A stretch of DNA of 64,000 bases from Parelaphostrongylus tenuis. Lineage: Eukaryota > Nematoda > Chromadorea > Rhabditida > Metastrongylidae. Shown here piece after piece: positions 10,801 through 25,800 of the stretch. Position 1 is the stretch's first letter, and every line of letters begins with the position of its first letter. The position numbers and the translations under genes are program-made. The stretch spans positions 1-64,000 of the forward strand of contig JAHQIW010007276.1 in assembly GCA_019055375.1 (NCBI GenBank). The letters are read 5' to 3'. The notes beneath the pieces were generated by a model. That model was not told where the DNA came from. It saw only the letters and a program-made list of their open reading frames with translations, and did not search any database.

Positions 10801-13800
10801 CCAGTTGGTACGGTACTGATTCAGGACCATGAGCCTATCGCAAGACACCACTGCTATACGCTAGCCCTTCCATATCGCGTTTTTGAACTTTTTTTAAAAC
10901 GATATCGATGAAAGCGATATGCGAAATATCGATCCTAAGCGGCATTGAACTCGCTTTTCCTCAATCGACGGACCGTGCTAACACTATACACCGAGGCCGC
11001 CAGTCTGTTACAACTCTTTCCTCGATACCTATCGAAATGGTCAGGAACCAGTCTCCAACGCGTTCAGTCCCACAAACACATATTCGCATGTAACCCACTT
11101 GTCTTGACAACTACTAGATACTTATAATCTATGACAATTCCGTGTTCTAGTACTTTTTGTCAGTGTTATGATGATGTTATCATAATCGGGAAATGATATC
11201 GAAATGTGCTCGCCACGTTATTGCAGTTCAAGGTCGAATGTCAACAGTTTCGATAATTCATATAGAAGAAAGAGCGGTGACAAGTTGATGGCTTTGTCAG
11301 CTGTAGTGGCAGCACCCGCTCTCGATATGGGTGGAAACACGGGTTCAATTCCTTCGTGAGGTCGACTGGTTCGCACATTACTCAGAAACTCTCGAAGTGT
11401 CTAAACAAAGCATCATACCACAGCTAAAAAGCAGAAAACAAAAAATTCTTTCAGATTATACGCCACACTATTGTTGGTAGTTACCACACTCAGTTAGACC
11501 TCGCTGTTTACTTCATGCCGAATCGTCCATCATTTATACCAAAGCTGAAGATATTTCTATTGAGAACAATACTCGACCATCCAGAGATTTCTGCTGTTGA
11601 TCAATGAGTATGCTTTGGTGGGAAAGTTGTCTTGTTACTTGTTTATGAGTCAAAAAAAATAAATGAGTGAATATGAAAGTAAAAATTCTAGAGTAGTTTA
11701 CACTGAAAACTTCAAGAAATGTTGCGCAAGATGATTTCTTTTGTCATGACTACGGCTTCTTGTTTAGGAGCGCATCTAGCCCAGTGGCTAGAAATTCTTT
11801 TTTATATATACATGTTTATTTATTGCACTCCGCGTTTTCGGCAATTCTAGCTGGCATCTTATCACTTCGAAGTAGTTAGACTAGGTTTCGTCTGGAGGGA
11901 TAAAGCCGCGATACAACGGAAGACCACCTACAGGCCAGTTATGTAATCAGTCACCTTCACATCTTTTTATAATGTCAACTTCTCAATAGACTGAACCAAG
12001 CCATACGCTTTATGTTTTTTCTTCTATGCATATAGACAATTTTATGTTATAGTCATTGAAATGCCACTCATAATTGTTTTATGCAAGCTGTTTTAGATGA
12101 TCTCGTTCTAGATGACCCAATCGCTGCCGCATAGGCTCTTTCAGACATATTACGGTTGGAAAGAAAGTTCTGAGAGCACTTCAATAAGCATAAGATAACT
12201 CCCAGGCATATCATGGGATTAATACAGTTTTTTCATGTCGGATTTTCCCACTGAAGGCTTGGATATTACTCGCCTTTATTTTCACTTTCTTATAAGCCTC
12301 CGCCATGTCCACAATCGAAGTTTGTGTTTTATTGCGTCAATGTTGGAGAAAGGGTCTTTCACAGCCAGCTGCAGTCCATGAATTCAACGAAGCTGCAGGG
12401 GAAGGCACAGCACGCGAATCTGCTGCTGAATGCTGGTTCCAACATTTCAATGCTGGAGATCCTGATCTCGAGGACAAGCCTCGTTGAGAACGTCCAACAG
12501 AGTTGAACAACGAAGATTTGATTTGGACTCGTTTCAGTGACTCAGAGAGATTCGAAGTTGAAGAAATGGTACTTTGACCACATCTGAAACTTGGCGGACC
12601 GAGAGCATATAGTCGTAGGAACGGTGGCCTTTATTTTGAAGCATAATTATTACTATTTTTGTTTGAATTTTGTGCATCAATTTTCAAATTTTTATTAATG
12701 CCCTCTGAACAACCGTTCCTACCTGATATATTGGAGGTCCGTATGATACATTGTAAAAGTGGGTAAAAATTCTGTTGTACTGCCTGGAAAAATGTTTTTT
12801 ACATATATGTTAAGTACGAATTTGAGCACACCAGAAAGCTCGTTTCTTGCGCATCGAGCGATGTATTATTTGTTAACATAGCCTTCAAAATGGAACTATC
12901 CAAAAAAGAATTTCGTCTGTTGCTCCACTTTTACTATAAATAGGATGTCAGCGCTTCTGAAGCTCATCGAAAAGTCTACAGGACGTACGATATAACTGTG
13001 GCGGAATCCTTGTGCTGCTGGATATGTGGCTGAATTGTCTTTATAGGAAGAAGACCACTTTGCTTATTGATTTTTTTTGTTTGAGCTTTTCTTTTCAAAA
13101 AATTTTTCTTGCATTTTCAAGGTACAATAGAATTTACAGCCTATTTAAAGCCACTAATGCATTTACTCGTATCTGCGACACTACGAATAAAGTTGAGTGC
13201 ATTGCGCAATCCTCAAAGTATTATTCAACGGCTAACATCTTAAAACGTGGAAGGAAAGGTGTATAACAAATGTGCCTAATGAATGTTGCTCATATTTTAG
13301 TCTTTGAGATATTGGAAGGGAACTAAGAAGCGTATTATCATACACCAACAATTGATTGTTCATGGCAATCTATGGACCCAATTTTATTTCAAGAAATAAG
13401 AAGTTAGAATTAGGACCCATTATGCACCTCAGTAGTGATAGACGATAGTGATTAAGATTTTCAGGCAGCAGTTAGCGGAACAAGAGAGTCGGCCAAAGCA
13501 GGATCTGGAAACCATTTACGAACATCCGGTGAAGATCAAGGTGAGCGTGTAACTCCTCAGAAGCTAAACAAGGCCATGTACTGCCTGCAATAATTGAGAA
13601 ACTCACAAGTTTGGCACAGTAGGCTCTAAATGTGATCTTGCATTATATGTAAAAAAAAAGATAGAGTTAGAATTGTTTTCAACGCCTCTATGTTAAGAAT
13701 AGCTCACTTGGGATTTTATATTTCCAGCGGCCACAGTTTCGTCCAATGGAAACGGACCTAGGCGGTGTCTCACCGATGTCACGGCATGGATCACCTCAAT

Positions 13801-16800
13801 CACTGGCTGATGTAGGTTTGAATTTTCTCCTAACACAATTTTTATCTACTTTCTGAGCCACACCTGATAAAAATGACAGGTCTCGATTTCGAAAGCAATT
13901 TCGACAATGTTGTCATAGCAAGAAGCTAAAATTTTTTCGGCTACTTCCAACATGCAGCAACAAAAAGTCTGTCAATGATTTCCGTAGAGATACCTCCGTA
14001 TGGAATCGATTCTAATCCTTTTACGACCTGACTCAAATTCGCGTAGCCGTTTTTCCGGGCCACACTTAATTTCCAGCCAATGCAATTTTTTCATAATTTT
14101 GCATCTGACTGTTTTTACAGACCTCCCTCAAAAAATATTTAATTTTATAACACATCTTGAGCCTATCATGAGGTCTAATATGGCACTTATGCAGTACTAG
14201 ACAAGTGAATACTGATATGTTAGGCGAGAGATAAAAAACCGATCGCTTTCGGTGGACAAAATTTCATAAGATGTCATTCGAAAGCCTAAATATGCGGATA
14301 GAGCCGTTCGTGGCTCTTTTTTGGGAAAGATTTGTCATGAAGCTAAAACGTTTAAGATTCAGAATAAAATTATTTTCCGCATGCACCACTTGCCTTTTTT
14401 TCTTTCGCTTCTAAATAGGTCAACAAAACAATTTTTTTGGACTACTAGTAATTTTTCGACAGCACCACTCTAGGAAATCCAATGATGTGTTTGCTACTTG
14501 GAAAGGCTTTTTTAGTGGCGTTGAACAGAAATAATACATTTGTGTTTCACATACACGTTCTTCTCGCAAGACGAAGCTCTTTCTTAGACTATTAGTAATC
14601 ATTCGACGTAAGATTTAACTACTCCAACGTTCTGCTTATTTTGTGGAAAGACTGTTTTTCTGCAGTGCAGGAGGAATATAAGATTGATTCATATAAACGG
14701 ACAAGGGTTTTTGGACTACTCAAGAGCTGCAGGGTGACGAGGCAGGGGGTTGCCGCTATCATCGATCGATCACGCTCACACGGGTAACATGTGGAAAGCG
14801 ATTTTTGTTATTTGATAAGGAGTTTTTTCTCCTCTTTGAAAGAAACTCCTGATTAAACGAATGACTGTCATACTGCAAGATTTCCTGTGTGCTTTTCGTT
14901 CTCACCACGGATTATACACGTGAAAATGAAAGTGCGTGGTGAGTATGAAACATAATTTTATTTTGAATAATACAGCGCTGTGACAGGCTTTTTGAGGAAA
15001 TCAGCGCATACCGCAGTAGTCAGTGATTTAAACTTTTGAATAATTACTAACACCCTTATGAAAAAGTCTTGTTCAGCGAAAGGGATCGGTTATTCATTAA
15101 GTACCAGTACGTGTTTCGGCATTACAGCCTTATCAGTAGCACGGTGCCAATCTGTTCAACCGATTCCTTACAGAGTGATAGACCCCCTACATATTAAGAA
15201 AATGGACAGTTGGATGCAAATGTATGCATTATTTTACCACCCATGAGCGATCGACTGTTGGTCACTGCAGGGTGGGGATGTTTATCACCTGACGTGAGCT
15301 AATCTTTAATTCGACGTTGATTCCTTTATATACAGGGGGTTTATCAACCTGCAAGGAATGGCTAAATCGAAAGGTACCGTGCTTCTTATGGCAATGTAAT
15401 GCCGAAAGAGGTGTCTAGCACTGTTCAAGTGCCATAACAGGCAATCGTTCAGATATGTGAAAATAAATAATAATTTCTCGATAATTAGAAAGACGGGAGA
15501 AAGAAATGCAAGCAACACAGAATTTTCGCTTCTCCTGTCCATGGGTATAAAATATATTACACTATTAAATATGTGGTACCATGACTTATGCAAGTACAAT
15601 AATATTGAAGCTTGAAATTTTAGAATACCGTTTTCGGAAAAAGTGGATGTCTTTGCTAAACTAGGATTCTCCTTAGACTATTAGTGATTATGCGAAAGCA
15701 TAAATTACTATAATTCTAAATCTATTCTTAATCTTTGAAAAGGTGTTCTTACACTACTGTAGCGAGGAACGTGTGTTTCACACGCGTCCAGCGTTATCGC
15801 GCAAAATTTCGTTACTTTTTTGGCAAACTTTCACTCTGCCCTCGTACAGCTTTTCAGGTTTTTTCGACTGGAATCCCAGAATAACTTCGCTCTATCGTTC
15901 TAAAGCTTAGATATTTCTCCATTTTACATTGCCAAATAAGTCCGTTCCTGAGCCTAAGCCTAAATACAAGCACGAAAAACTTTTGAACGTGAGAGGGAAA
16001 CTTGTGGTATCGCCGTTTAATGGTTAGTGATTGCTTAGGGAAAGAGCTCAATCCAGCAAAATATGAACACGATAGCGCACGTCTCATGTGGAACAAAAAT
16101 TCATCTACTCCTACAGCGTTGCAAAGAGGCCATTTTGAAAAACAGATGCATTTTTGGATTCGCAATGATTTTAGCTTTCGAATGGCTTGAGGGTCTCTCT
16201 GACAACAGAATTGTACCAAATTTTGTAACTTGTGCTAGTCTTTTTCAGTATTTTTCATACTTGTACACATGCATGGTAGCCACGCTATACCATCTTACCA
16301 TCGTAAAAATTGAAATAATTATCGATTACCACTTGTCTTCCTCGTCTCGTTCTTTGAACTAGCTCGCAGGACAGATTCTGAATATTTTCTTTGATGATTT
16401 AGCTAACATCACGAGATGTCGCTTTAAATGCTCTTAATCCTTGGTTTTTATTGACATTTTGTGTATTTATAATTACAGAGTAGAAAATTCTCCGTCAAAC
16501 GCTCAACACAACATCTTTGTTCTACAAACTTTCGATTGATTAGGAAAACCTTGGAAAAAAGGCTGCGCGCAGAAATAAACCATCAAAAAGCATGCGCATA
16601 AAAAAAACATAACATGCTGGGGTTTGGTTTGGACTGAACAGATAATATGTTACTGTGTATGTTAGTGTGATAGAAATTTTGACACTCGCTTCTTGAAACC
16701 AAGTCTGCGAACTCCTGCCATAGCAGAAACACGAGATTACTCAGATTGCGCTTGTCAGCTGATGCGAAGTCTATCGGTTTTACCTTCTATGACATCCGAG

Positions 16801-19800
16801 CGCGTTCAGATGGTCGTCAACGGTGTAGTCATGTGATTTTCAGTTGATTTGTTCCTACTCTTTCTCGGATGTTCTCCTAATCGGTATATGGATAGGTGAG
16901 TGGTGATCGTCATTAGAAGAGTGTCGATCATGTTTCTATCTGATTGGACACGATACCAATGATATCACGCTTGTGTTGACGTCAGAGAAGCGCATGCTAT
17001 TGCTGACGTCTGTGAGAATAGATGAAAGTAAAGCTTCCGATGTTGATAAATCCTCAAGGAATGCGCCAGGAATTCGCTTAGCGGGATCAAACCATTGACA
17101 ACCGATTGATCAACCATGTGTGTCGCAGAGCCTCTAGGCACTATGCTGCACCAGCTTTGGTAAAAGATAACTTGCAATAGTACAGTAGAGTTATATTTTT
17201 ACCTTGCTATGATGCCATATCGTATCTTCACTTGAGATCCCGTGGAACGTCTTGCAATGTGTTCGCATAAGAAGTACCTGAGAGAAATTCAAAACTGGAG
17301 AAACAGAAGAAGAATTTGTTGACAATACTGTTAATTTTCTGTCGCCTTTCTACTTTTCTATCAAAATCATTAATCAGTTTATTTAGTAATTATCAAAATA
17401 TGACTTAGTCGTTTATGACCGACTATTTTGCTTCAATACAGAAAGGTCAGTTCTAATAGAGTGTCGCTCCTTAACTTATTTCTTTCTTTAGGAGCTGAAT
17501 GAGGTAGAGAGGAAGCAAGAAGGCGGTAAACAATTGTGATGAGGTAAGTTATTGTTCAAGAATTTTTCGACATTGTTCTACTTCTCAGTAATAAAAGAAA
17601 CTTAATAATAAAAGAAGCTAACTACAATTTTTATTCAACTGTAAATACATTTCTGTTTCATAAGTGAAACGGAAATGTACCAAGTATTCGGAAACGCACA
17701 AGTATATTACACTAGGGCGCTTACAGTTTAGGATCTGCGAACACCGGATCGCATATTCAAGGTGGTCTTCGTTGGTGATTCGGCGGTTGGAAAGACATGT
17801 TTCTTGCATCGGTAGGTTCATTCATTAGGGATCACCAATCAACTCTATCCTTGAATAATATACAGTGGATTATTTGAAGTCTAAGAGCAAGCCCATAATT
17901 TCGAGAGAGCGCTAATAGTGGTTCATAAATTTGCTAGTGAATTGTATTTAATGATTCTTATATAGCCACTAAAGGCATGTAAAGCGCAAAAGTTAGAGGT
18001 GCTCAGCAATATGCACTTGAGCGATACGTGCCACGAGGCACTCACCTCATCCACGGTCGGTAGCTTAGGTGTGTTTACGTAAAAATTCCTTAATCATTTT
18101 ATTTCTAGAATTCGTCCCAACGTTTGTTGAGGTGATGCGCTTACTGTAGTAGTGCCTCATTTCCCAAATGATGAATTGATTTTTAAACCTTCCATGTCGA
18201 AATCTTGCAGTACTCTAGAAGGAATCAACTCAAAGGAATACCATAGTGCTATACGTTCAGGTTTTGTTACAATCGCTTCAAGCCGTTGTTCAATGCGACG
18301 ATCGGTGTTGATTTTACAGTGAAGACTATCAGTGTAGGTGATCGTGTAGTGGCCTTGCAACTCTGGGACACTGCTGGCCAAGAAAGGTACGCTTTCTTTT
18401 TGTAAGACTTAATTATCAGAGGAGGCATGAGAAACCTACTGTAGCATCTCTATATTTTATAAAAGATTAACAATATGCGGTGACTCGTGAAAAGCAACGA
18501 TGTCACATGAAAGTCGAGTGAATTCAAAAGATAACATCAAAGTAGCATTCTAACATTATCATCAACCGCTTGAGGCCTCTTGGTATATATATTTGCCAAG
18601 GACATTTCGCGAGCCAGGATTGTTTATGGCCCACGCACATGAAGTGAAAATACGGGAAAATATGTAGTGAATTCAGGTTTTTAGAGAACGTTGTCACACT
18701 AAGTGATGAAGTGTCACGAAAAATACTCCTGTGAAGGTTTCCATGGCTCTTTTACTCTATAAAGAACGCCCCCATATGTCTAGAAAACAGCTATCTTCCA
18801 ACAGGAAAGGCTGCATCTTCCCAAAAAACGAACACATTGTCTAATTTTTCATAATTTTTCATAATATTTGCTTACACTTGTTTCTTCTTTTTTATCCACG
18901 TTTTTGTAGTCGTTCGATAGCTTTAGAAATGCCGATTTTGACACTAAGCTTGCTTTGTAGTTCAACATATGAAAGTTTCAGTCTTTCATACTACATTTTA
19001 CTAACCAATGAAGGGTAACGTTTCGCAATCGCTCGCACTTCATTAATGAATTTCACAGGGGAATTTTCGGTATTATATAATGGTTTATCAGATTATATTA
19101 GATAGAATATTACGGAAGGGCACATGAAAACACATTTTCAGAAGACTGCCCAGCTTTCTTGCAAAAGTTCACCAATCCTTGAAAACTTAGTAAATGCTGT
19201 CTCATTCAAGACGATTGCATGGCGCATACCACAAAGACTTATCGCCGTTGAGAGCTTTATCCTTCCGATTTTTTGCTCTAGGAGTGCGTCGTTTCAACTC
19301 TACCGCAAACTTTGTTTAATATTATAAAGTACAGTTTGAATTCTAAGCATACTTCATCGCTACGAAAAGATTGAATATTACTGGAAAGAGTTCTATAGGC
19401 GAATCTTCATTGAAAGGAATGCCCATGTCTTAAAACTCTCTACTTACCAGCACGAAAGCTGTATACTTGGGATGTTGATCATAAATGTTGACTGGCTCCT
19501 TGCATGTGAGCATAAGGTCATTTGATCATCCATGTGATTTGCTTTTGATATAAACGAAGAATCATTTCCGTAATCTACACTCTGTTTGGACCCTTTGAGA
19601 AAAACGCGTTTCTTGGTCAGGCTTAGAGTTATAGTTATTATATTATTCGATAGCTTGGATCACGGGAATTTCAAAAATGTATATTACTTTTTAGAAAGGC
19701 CTATCTATTGTACTGTTGTAGTAAAGGCGAAATTATGCTCCACATTCGAGCACTTTTCACTGGGCAGAGCTTTTTTCCAGGAATCTCAACATACCTTCGA

Positions 19801-22800
19801 TAACTGAAATTTTGGCAATTTCAATGACGTAACTGATTTTTCAAAAAGACTCCTCATTGCAATGTAGCAGCCAAAAGAAGATCAGGTCTTACAGATTTGG
19901 ATCATTCTGATTCAAACACTTAAGAAAAACGCATTTTCCGATTCATTTTGAACCTTGAGCAGTTATTTATTGGCTTGAGTCTCAAAAATTTTGAAAATCC
20001 GCTTAATCTTTGGAATGGCGTTTCTATTGCGCTGCAAGAGCCACAAGAAAATTGTGTTTCACACTTAAGCATTTCTTGCTTCACAAGGATTTTCCTTCAA
20101 TTTCAATAATCATTCGATAACTCAAACTTTGAAAACTGCAACCAATTCCTTAATTTTGAAAAAGTCTGCTTATCGCGCTGAATTGAGTCTCGAACCCGGC
20201 GCGCATTCTTTGCTTTGGTTGCAGATGGGATCCATCGCGCGGTGCGAGTTGAAGAAGGCTTCTGAAGTATTAAACTACACCAAGATTCTTGTGATTTGAA
20301 CTATTGAAAGCTACCAAAACTCTTGAAAAATCAGGAAACGCGTTTTTTTCAAGGGGCCGGAAGACGGTGTGTATAACACAGGGGCAGTAAAATGAGTCAT
20401 AAACATGAGTGGAATATGGATAAATATCAATAAGAGAGCATAAAATTGTCCAATATTAGTGCGAAATGCAACCTTTTCGTAGGTATCTGGTTTCTTCCTT
20501 CATAATGTGGCGTTTTAGAAAAAGGATTGGCATTGATTCCGGGTTGCAGCGATGAAGCGATAGTCATACAGAGTATAAGTGCATTTGTAGAGCGTTTCCA
20601 CTTATAAGACATCAGAACAGGGTCTTCTCTACAACTTCAAAGAAGTCCCAACTTGTGAAGTCTCTTATGTTGAAAAGTTTTTTCAAATTATCGCTGAAAT
20701 CCAAGAAATTTCAATATGCAGTGTCATTTTTGACGAAAAGTTCGCTTTCATGATTGTTTTGGCATCTGGCTGCTAAATATAATCTCATTGAAGTCTCATC
20801 TATCATATTTTCTTCTTACTGACGATTAAACTTGTATTAGTGATGATAAAAATGTCAATATCAATGAGAAACTACCACATTGTCATTGTAACGACGTGCA
20901 CTCACCGACCGCCGCGCAGAAAATCAACGCGGAACCTAAGCGCTCAACAATTCATTACAATCTGATAAGGCAATAACATATTTTGAGCTGCTAGGTCTAG
21001 TGGTATACAAGCGCCTGTTCCGTCCTTATTGGGACTCATCAGTCCACACTCCCTTGATTCAGCCGATCCCCTGAGATTAAACAATTCTCTATAGAGGAAT
21101 CGGCGCCGGTTAAAAATCAACCCAAGTCAGACGATGATGTTACCTGACATTTTGGTGACAGCTTGATACATGTTATATCCTTATCAGGTTATATCATTTT
21201 GAGCGGGTCTGTAAAAAAGTGGTCGATAGAAGAGTTATGAACCTATGTACATTCAAAAATTACCATAGTTGCTTTGTCATTTAGATTTCGGTCCATAACG
21301 AAGCAGTATTTTCGAAAGGCTGATGGTGTATTGCTGTTATTCGATGTAACATCGGAGCAAAGTTTCCTAAACGTCAGAAACTGGATCGAATCAGTACGGT
21401 TAGGTGTTGATGAGTCGACGATCATGGCATTGGTCGGCAACAAGGTTGATTGAGCAGTCAATTTTTCGAACAATTTGTTTAATATCATTTTCAATCAACT
21501 ATTTTGGGATCTACTTTGAAATTAATATATTCTGACAATATATTTCAAGCCTTTCATTAGGTCTGTTATGGCATCTATAAAATGCTGTACATGTGTTTCG
21601 GCCTTTCAGCCTCATCAGTGGCATGGCTTCTTTCGGCTCACTCAGTTCTTCGGGAATTAACACCTACAATTAGAGTAAGAGACGCCGAACTAACAACAAC
21701 GTACGGTGAAATAATTACCGTGGTGTCCTTTCAAAATGATCGATTGTGGATTGTCATTTTCTTAGTTTGCGGCTAATACGACAGCATATACCTCAGTGAA
21801 ACCTCATAAGAGGTTTGAATTTGCTGTTAGGATGTATTTGTTGATTTCTCGGAATATGACCGGATTTTACATGCAGCGCATATCGCATACTTCATCATAT
21901 CAGTTCGTTGTGCCTCGTCGCATCCATCATCTGAATGTCATCACCGCATTCGCAAAATTTCTTTATCATCACTGCTTTTTAGCAGTAGTATGGTGTTAAC
22001 ATATACATATACACACAGGGTTACACATGCATAGGATTCAACACCCGCCTGATGTTGAATGTTTTGCATAACATTTAACATTCTTAAATGTCATCGTAAT
22101 TATTGCGGTTGCAGTTTCAGGACTATTCTTCTTTCTGAATGTCGTTATATTCTGATTCTTTCTGTAACCCTTGGCTTAACCTACTGAAGCATTCTCTGGA
22201 ATTAAGCACCGAAGTGGTTTATAGTCGGGCCTGTATTGCAGAGAGCTTATTCACGACAGATTTGTGTCACTTTATCGACTTTGATTGAACGGCAGACGTA
22301 ATTGACTCGATGTGTGATGAATTTGATGCCCATATACGTGATACGCTCTGGATTTCTGACTGAAGAAATCCCATCATTCCTAGATAGTTCAACGAGGATA
22401 AGACACATGTCGACGAGGAGCGAGCTGAAAATAGTTCTGAGCTGACAAGAGGCATGAGTATTTTCCAAAGTGATACGCTATAAAGTTATATCAGAGAAGT
22501 TAGTATGATGGGAATCCCTAAGTTGATAACTACTTTCTTTAGTACCTGGATGACCTCTCTTTACAAACATGAATTCATGGCGCTCTAGCGCAATTTTTTG
22601 TCGATTGCTAATTTGGAAGTTTAACAAGTTTCTTCCTCTCCAAAGAATTTTGAAATTAAAAGCGTTTGTCATTTTACAATAACCATAACTTGTCAGCTAA
22701 TGGTTATATTGGTGTTATGTACCAATAATGCTGTGACTGACTCACCTTCTCTGGTCTTGCTTTCACATTCCTTTTCAGCGTGGATGACTATTCCGCGAGA

Positions 22801-25800
22801 TGGACCCGTTTCAGTACGTTGCCGTCCGAGAACCACGACGGCGCCCCTCTCTCATAGTCGTGATGAGATGAGATGATAAGCCATCCCCTTATACTCAATT
22901 TTATGTGCAAAAAGACCGAAGTCCTAGACATCACGAAAGACGTTTTTTGACTTCGTCTCCTTTCGTTCAGCACGTTCTCTGCTCTATTAGTGCCACAACA
23001 CAAAGTCAATATCTTGCACTCATTGAATTCTGAACAATTTCCACCTATCAAAATATCCATTTTTGAAAATGACTAATATCATTCACACTTTCAAATCAAT
23101 TTCGAACTTTCTCGCAGGTCGATCTATTCGGCAACGATTCAACTCGCAACGCCGTGTTCAGAGCGGGAAAGAAGCTTGCTGAAGTAAGCTTTCCTTAGTT
23201 TTTTCTTAAAAACGTTTTTCATATTACTTCACTTCATGCTCTTATTTGAGAACAGTTTCTATTTCCGACGTTAACGGGATGCAATATCATTATTTGATAT
23301 AATTAAGCATTTCCACAGATCTCCCTCTTTGAGGGATCCTGCCCGGTTAGTCGCGAGGGCACGTAGCACTTCCCCAGGTGGTGGTTAGGGGAATAAATGC
23401 GAACCAAAAGCGACCGTGTGCTTTCCAGAGACGCAAGTGAATTCAGGAAATGAGCTTCTTGCTTCCGCAGCGCCGACTTGACAAAACTCTATTTCTACGA
23501 GTCAAGTCGGCCAGAAGCCTGCAATCGAGCGGCTGGGAAGCAAATGGGAGGCGGTTAGGAGTCGCCTCTAACAAATAAGCTCCTCTTGCTCCTCCGAGAG
23601 AGACTGGTAAGCTACTCGTGAGAACTCGGCCCCCACGTTCATAGCTCAGCAAGCTATACGTTGGGTATTGAAATGCTAAAAACAGCAACAAATATGGGCC
23701 TCATTACCCTAACCTCGGAAGAGCCCCCAGAACGGCAGCGCTGGGTAGGACGAGTACGGAGAGGCTGCTAAAATCTCAGGGCGAAACTAGGCTGCCAAGA
23801 TCGAAACGGACTAATATGACGATCTGTACCTACAATATTAGAACACTTGCTCACAAATCCGCTGTAGAAGATCTATTAATTCAAGCAAGAAAAATAAGGT
23901 ACGACGTCATTGGCCTGGCTGAGGCGAGAAGAGGTCATCCTTTTTACGCTGTTTATGACACCGGAGAAGAATTGTTCCTTGGAACATGAGATAGCAGAGG
24001 TATCGGCGGCGTTGGCGTCCTCGTCAAATCAAATTTGACCGTGGACATCGATTCTTTGAACAACTAACAATCCATATTGGGCGATTACGGTTGAAACGAT
24101 GTGGTTCAATGCCGACCTTGACCATATTCGTTGCTTACGTACCAACATCAAGCTATGACGGAGACGAAGTCGGAGCGTTCTATGGAACTCGAAAAATTCT
24201 TCAAGGTCATTGTCGGAGATTTCAACGGGAATATAGGACCTAGGAAAACGTCTGAAGAACGTCACATTGGGACTCACGGATTAGAAAGGAATGAACGACG
24301 TGAGAGGCTATCTGAGTTTCTCATGACGACTCAAACCATCCATGCTAGCTAACAATTCCAAAAGCCTCACTCTCAGCGATGGACGTGGGAGTCTCCCAAT
24401 GGAGAATACCATAACGAAGTAGACTAAATCTTAGTAAATCGAAGCTTTTGCCTGACCGATGTCGCTGTTGTTCCTAAGTTCTACACGGAATCGGACCATC
24501 GCCTCCTTCGCGTTCCGTTTTTTTTTTCGTTCTTCCGTTTTTCGCGAAAAGGAGGGAAAGCCGCTAAATTCAAACAACGGAGTCTCAGAACTACCATAAA
24601 CTTGGATGTATTCAAATCATTAATCGCCTCCTGGGAAGATACCGTTGTCGTCCACATCGATGAAGAATACTATCGGCTCGTTGAATATCTTCACGTTAGC
24701 ACTGTAAAAGGCGAGAGTCCTAAAGTCACGAAGAGACGCTTGTCTCCGCAGACACTTGAGTTGATACGTCAGCGTGGAATCGCACGAGCTACAACCAACC
24801 GAAACCTTACGTCCGATCTTGCGAAGCGCTGCAGAGAAGCGATAAAAGAAGACCTTGAATAGAGACGAGAGCAGTTATGGCAGAAGCTGCAGAAGCTGTG
24901 AAGAGCATTCGCAAAGTCCAGCGAGCCTTTGCCAATTATAAGACCAAGATGATTGCACTCCGATGCCCTGACGATGCACTTATAGCTTCCAGAAGGGCTA
25001 TGGAAAAAATCATCCACCAGTACTACTCGGACCTGTTCGCTAGCCACGTCCTCTTGCCGTCACATAAATTGAAAGAGGATGAATATGTCTTTCCACCGGT
25101 CCTTCCTTCCGAAATCCGACATGCTATATCGTCGGTGAAGAACACAACAACACACGGTCCACACAGGATTAGACCAGAGCATCTGAACAACCTATCGCCA
25201 ATTCTCATCAATACCCTGGCTCGGCTCTTCACACTCTACCTGTCAGAATGCAAGGTTCCTATTCAATGGAAAACCAGCAAGAGCGTCTTGTTGTTCAAGA
25301 CGGGGTCTCCCTTACGACATAGGCAGCTAAGGCCCAATGTGCCTGCTGTCCGTTGTCTATAAAACTCTTCACTCGAGTCATCCTGAACAGGACTGACAGA
25401 ACACTGGACGAAGGACAGCAATGCGAACAAGCAGGGTTCCGAGAAGGATTTAGTACTCTTCAGCACATCCACACGATAACAAGACTCATTGAAGTTTCAC
25501 GAGAGTTCTAACAACCAAATTGTCTCACTTTCATCGATCTGAAAAATGCCTTCGATCCAGTGGAAACAGAAGCGGTTGTAGAGACTCTGGATAACCACGG
25601 CGTCCATACTCGGTACATAATGATCTTTCGTGAGCTGTATAAAGATTTCACGACCATAGTATCTCCATTCCACAAGAATATCACCATCGACATAGAAGAG
25701 GGGTTCGACTAAGCGATACAATTTCGCCAAAATTATTCACTGCCACCCTCCAAAATGTCATGCGAACATTAGAATGGGACAATATGGGAGTGAAAATCAA

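Noticed and set aside
16063..16362. 99-codon ORF as gene
   Set aside because: Overlaps opposite-strand ORFs of similar length in P2-type repeat DNA.
17493..17544. Additional Rab linker exon (GAGCTGAATGAGGTAGAG)
   Set aside because: The best donor gives a phase that does not fit the next exon at 17732; only a 12-base micro-exon would fit, and the direct join 13811 to 17732 is already in phase.
22780..23060. 90-codon minus-strand ORF as a nested gene
   Set aside because: No recognised domain or splice context; could be a repeat.
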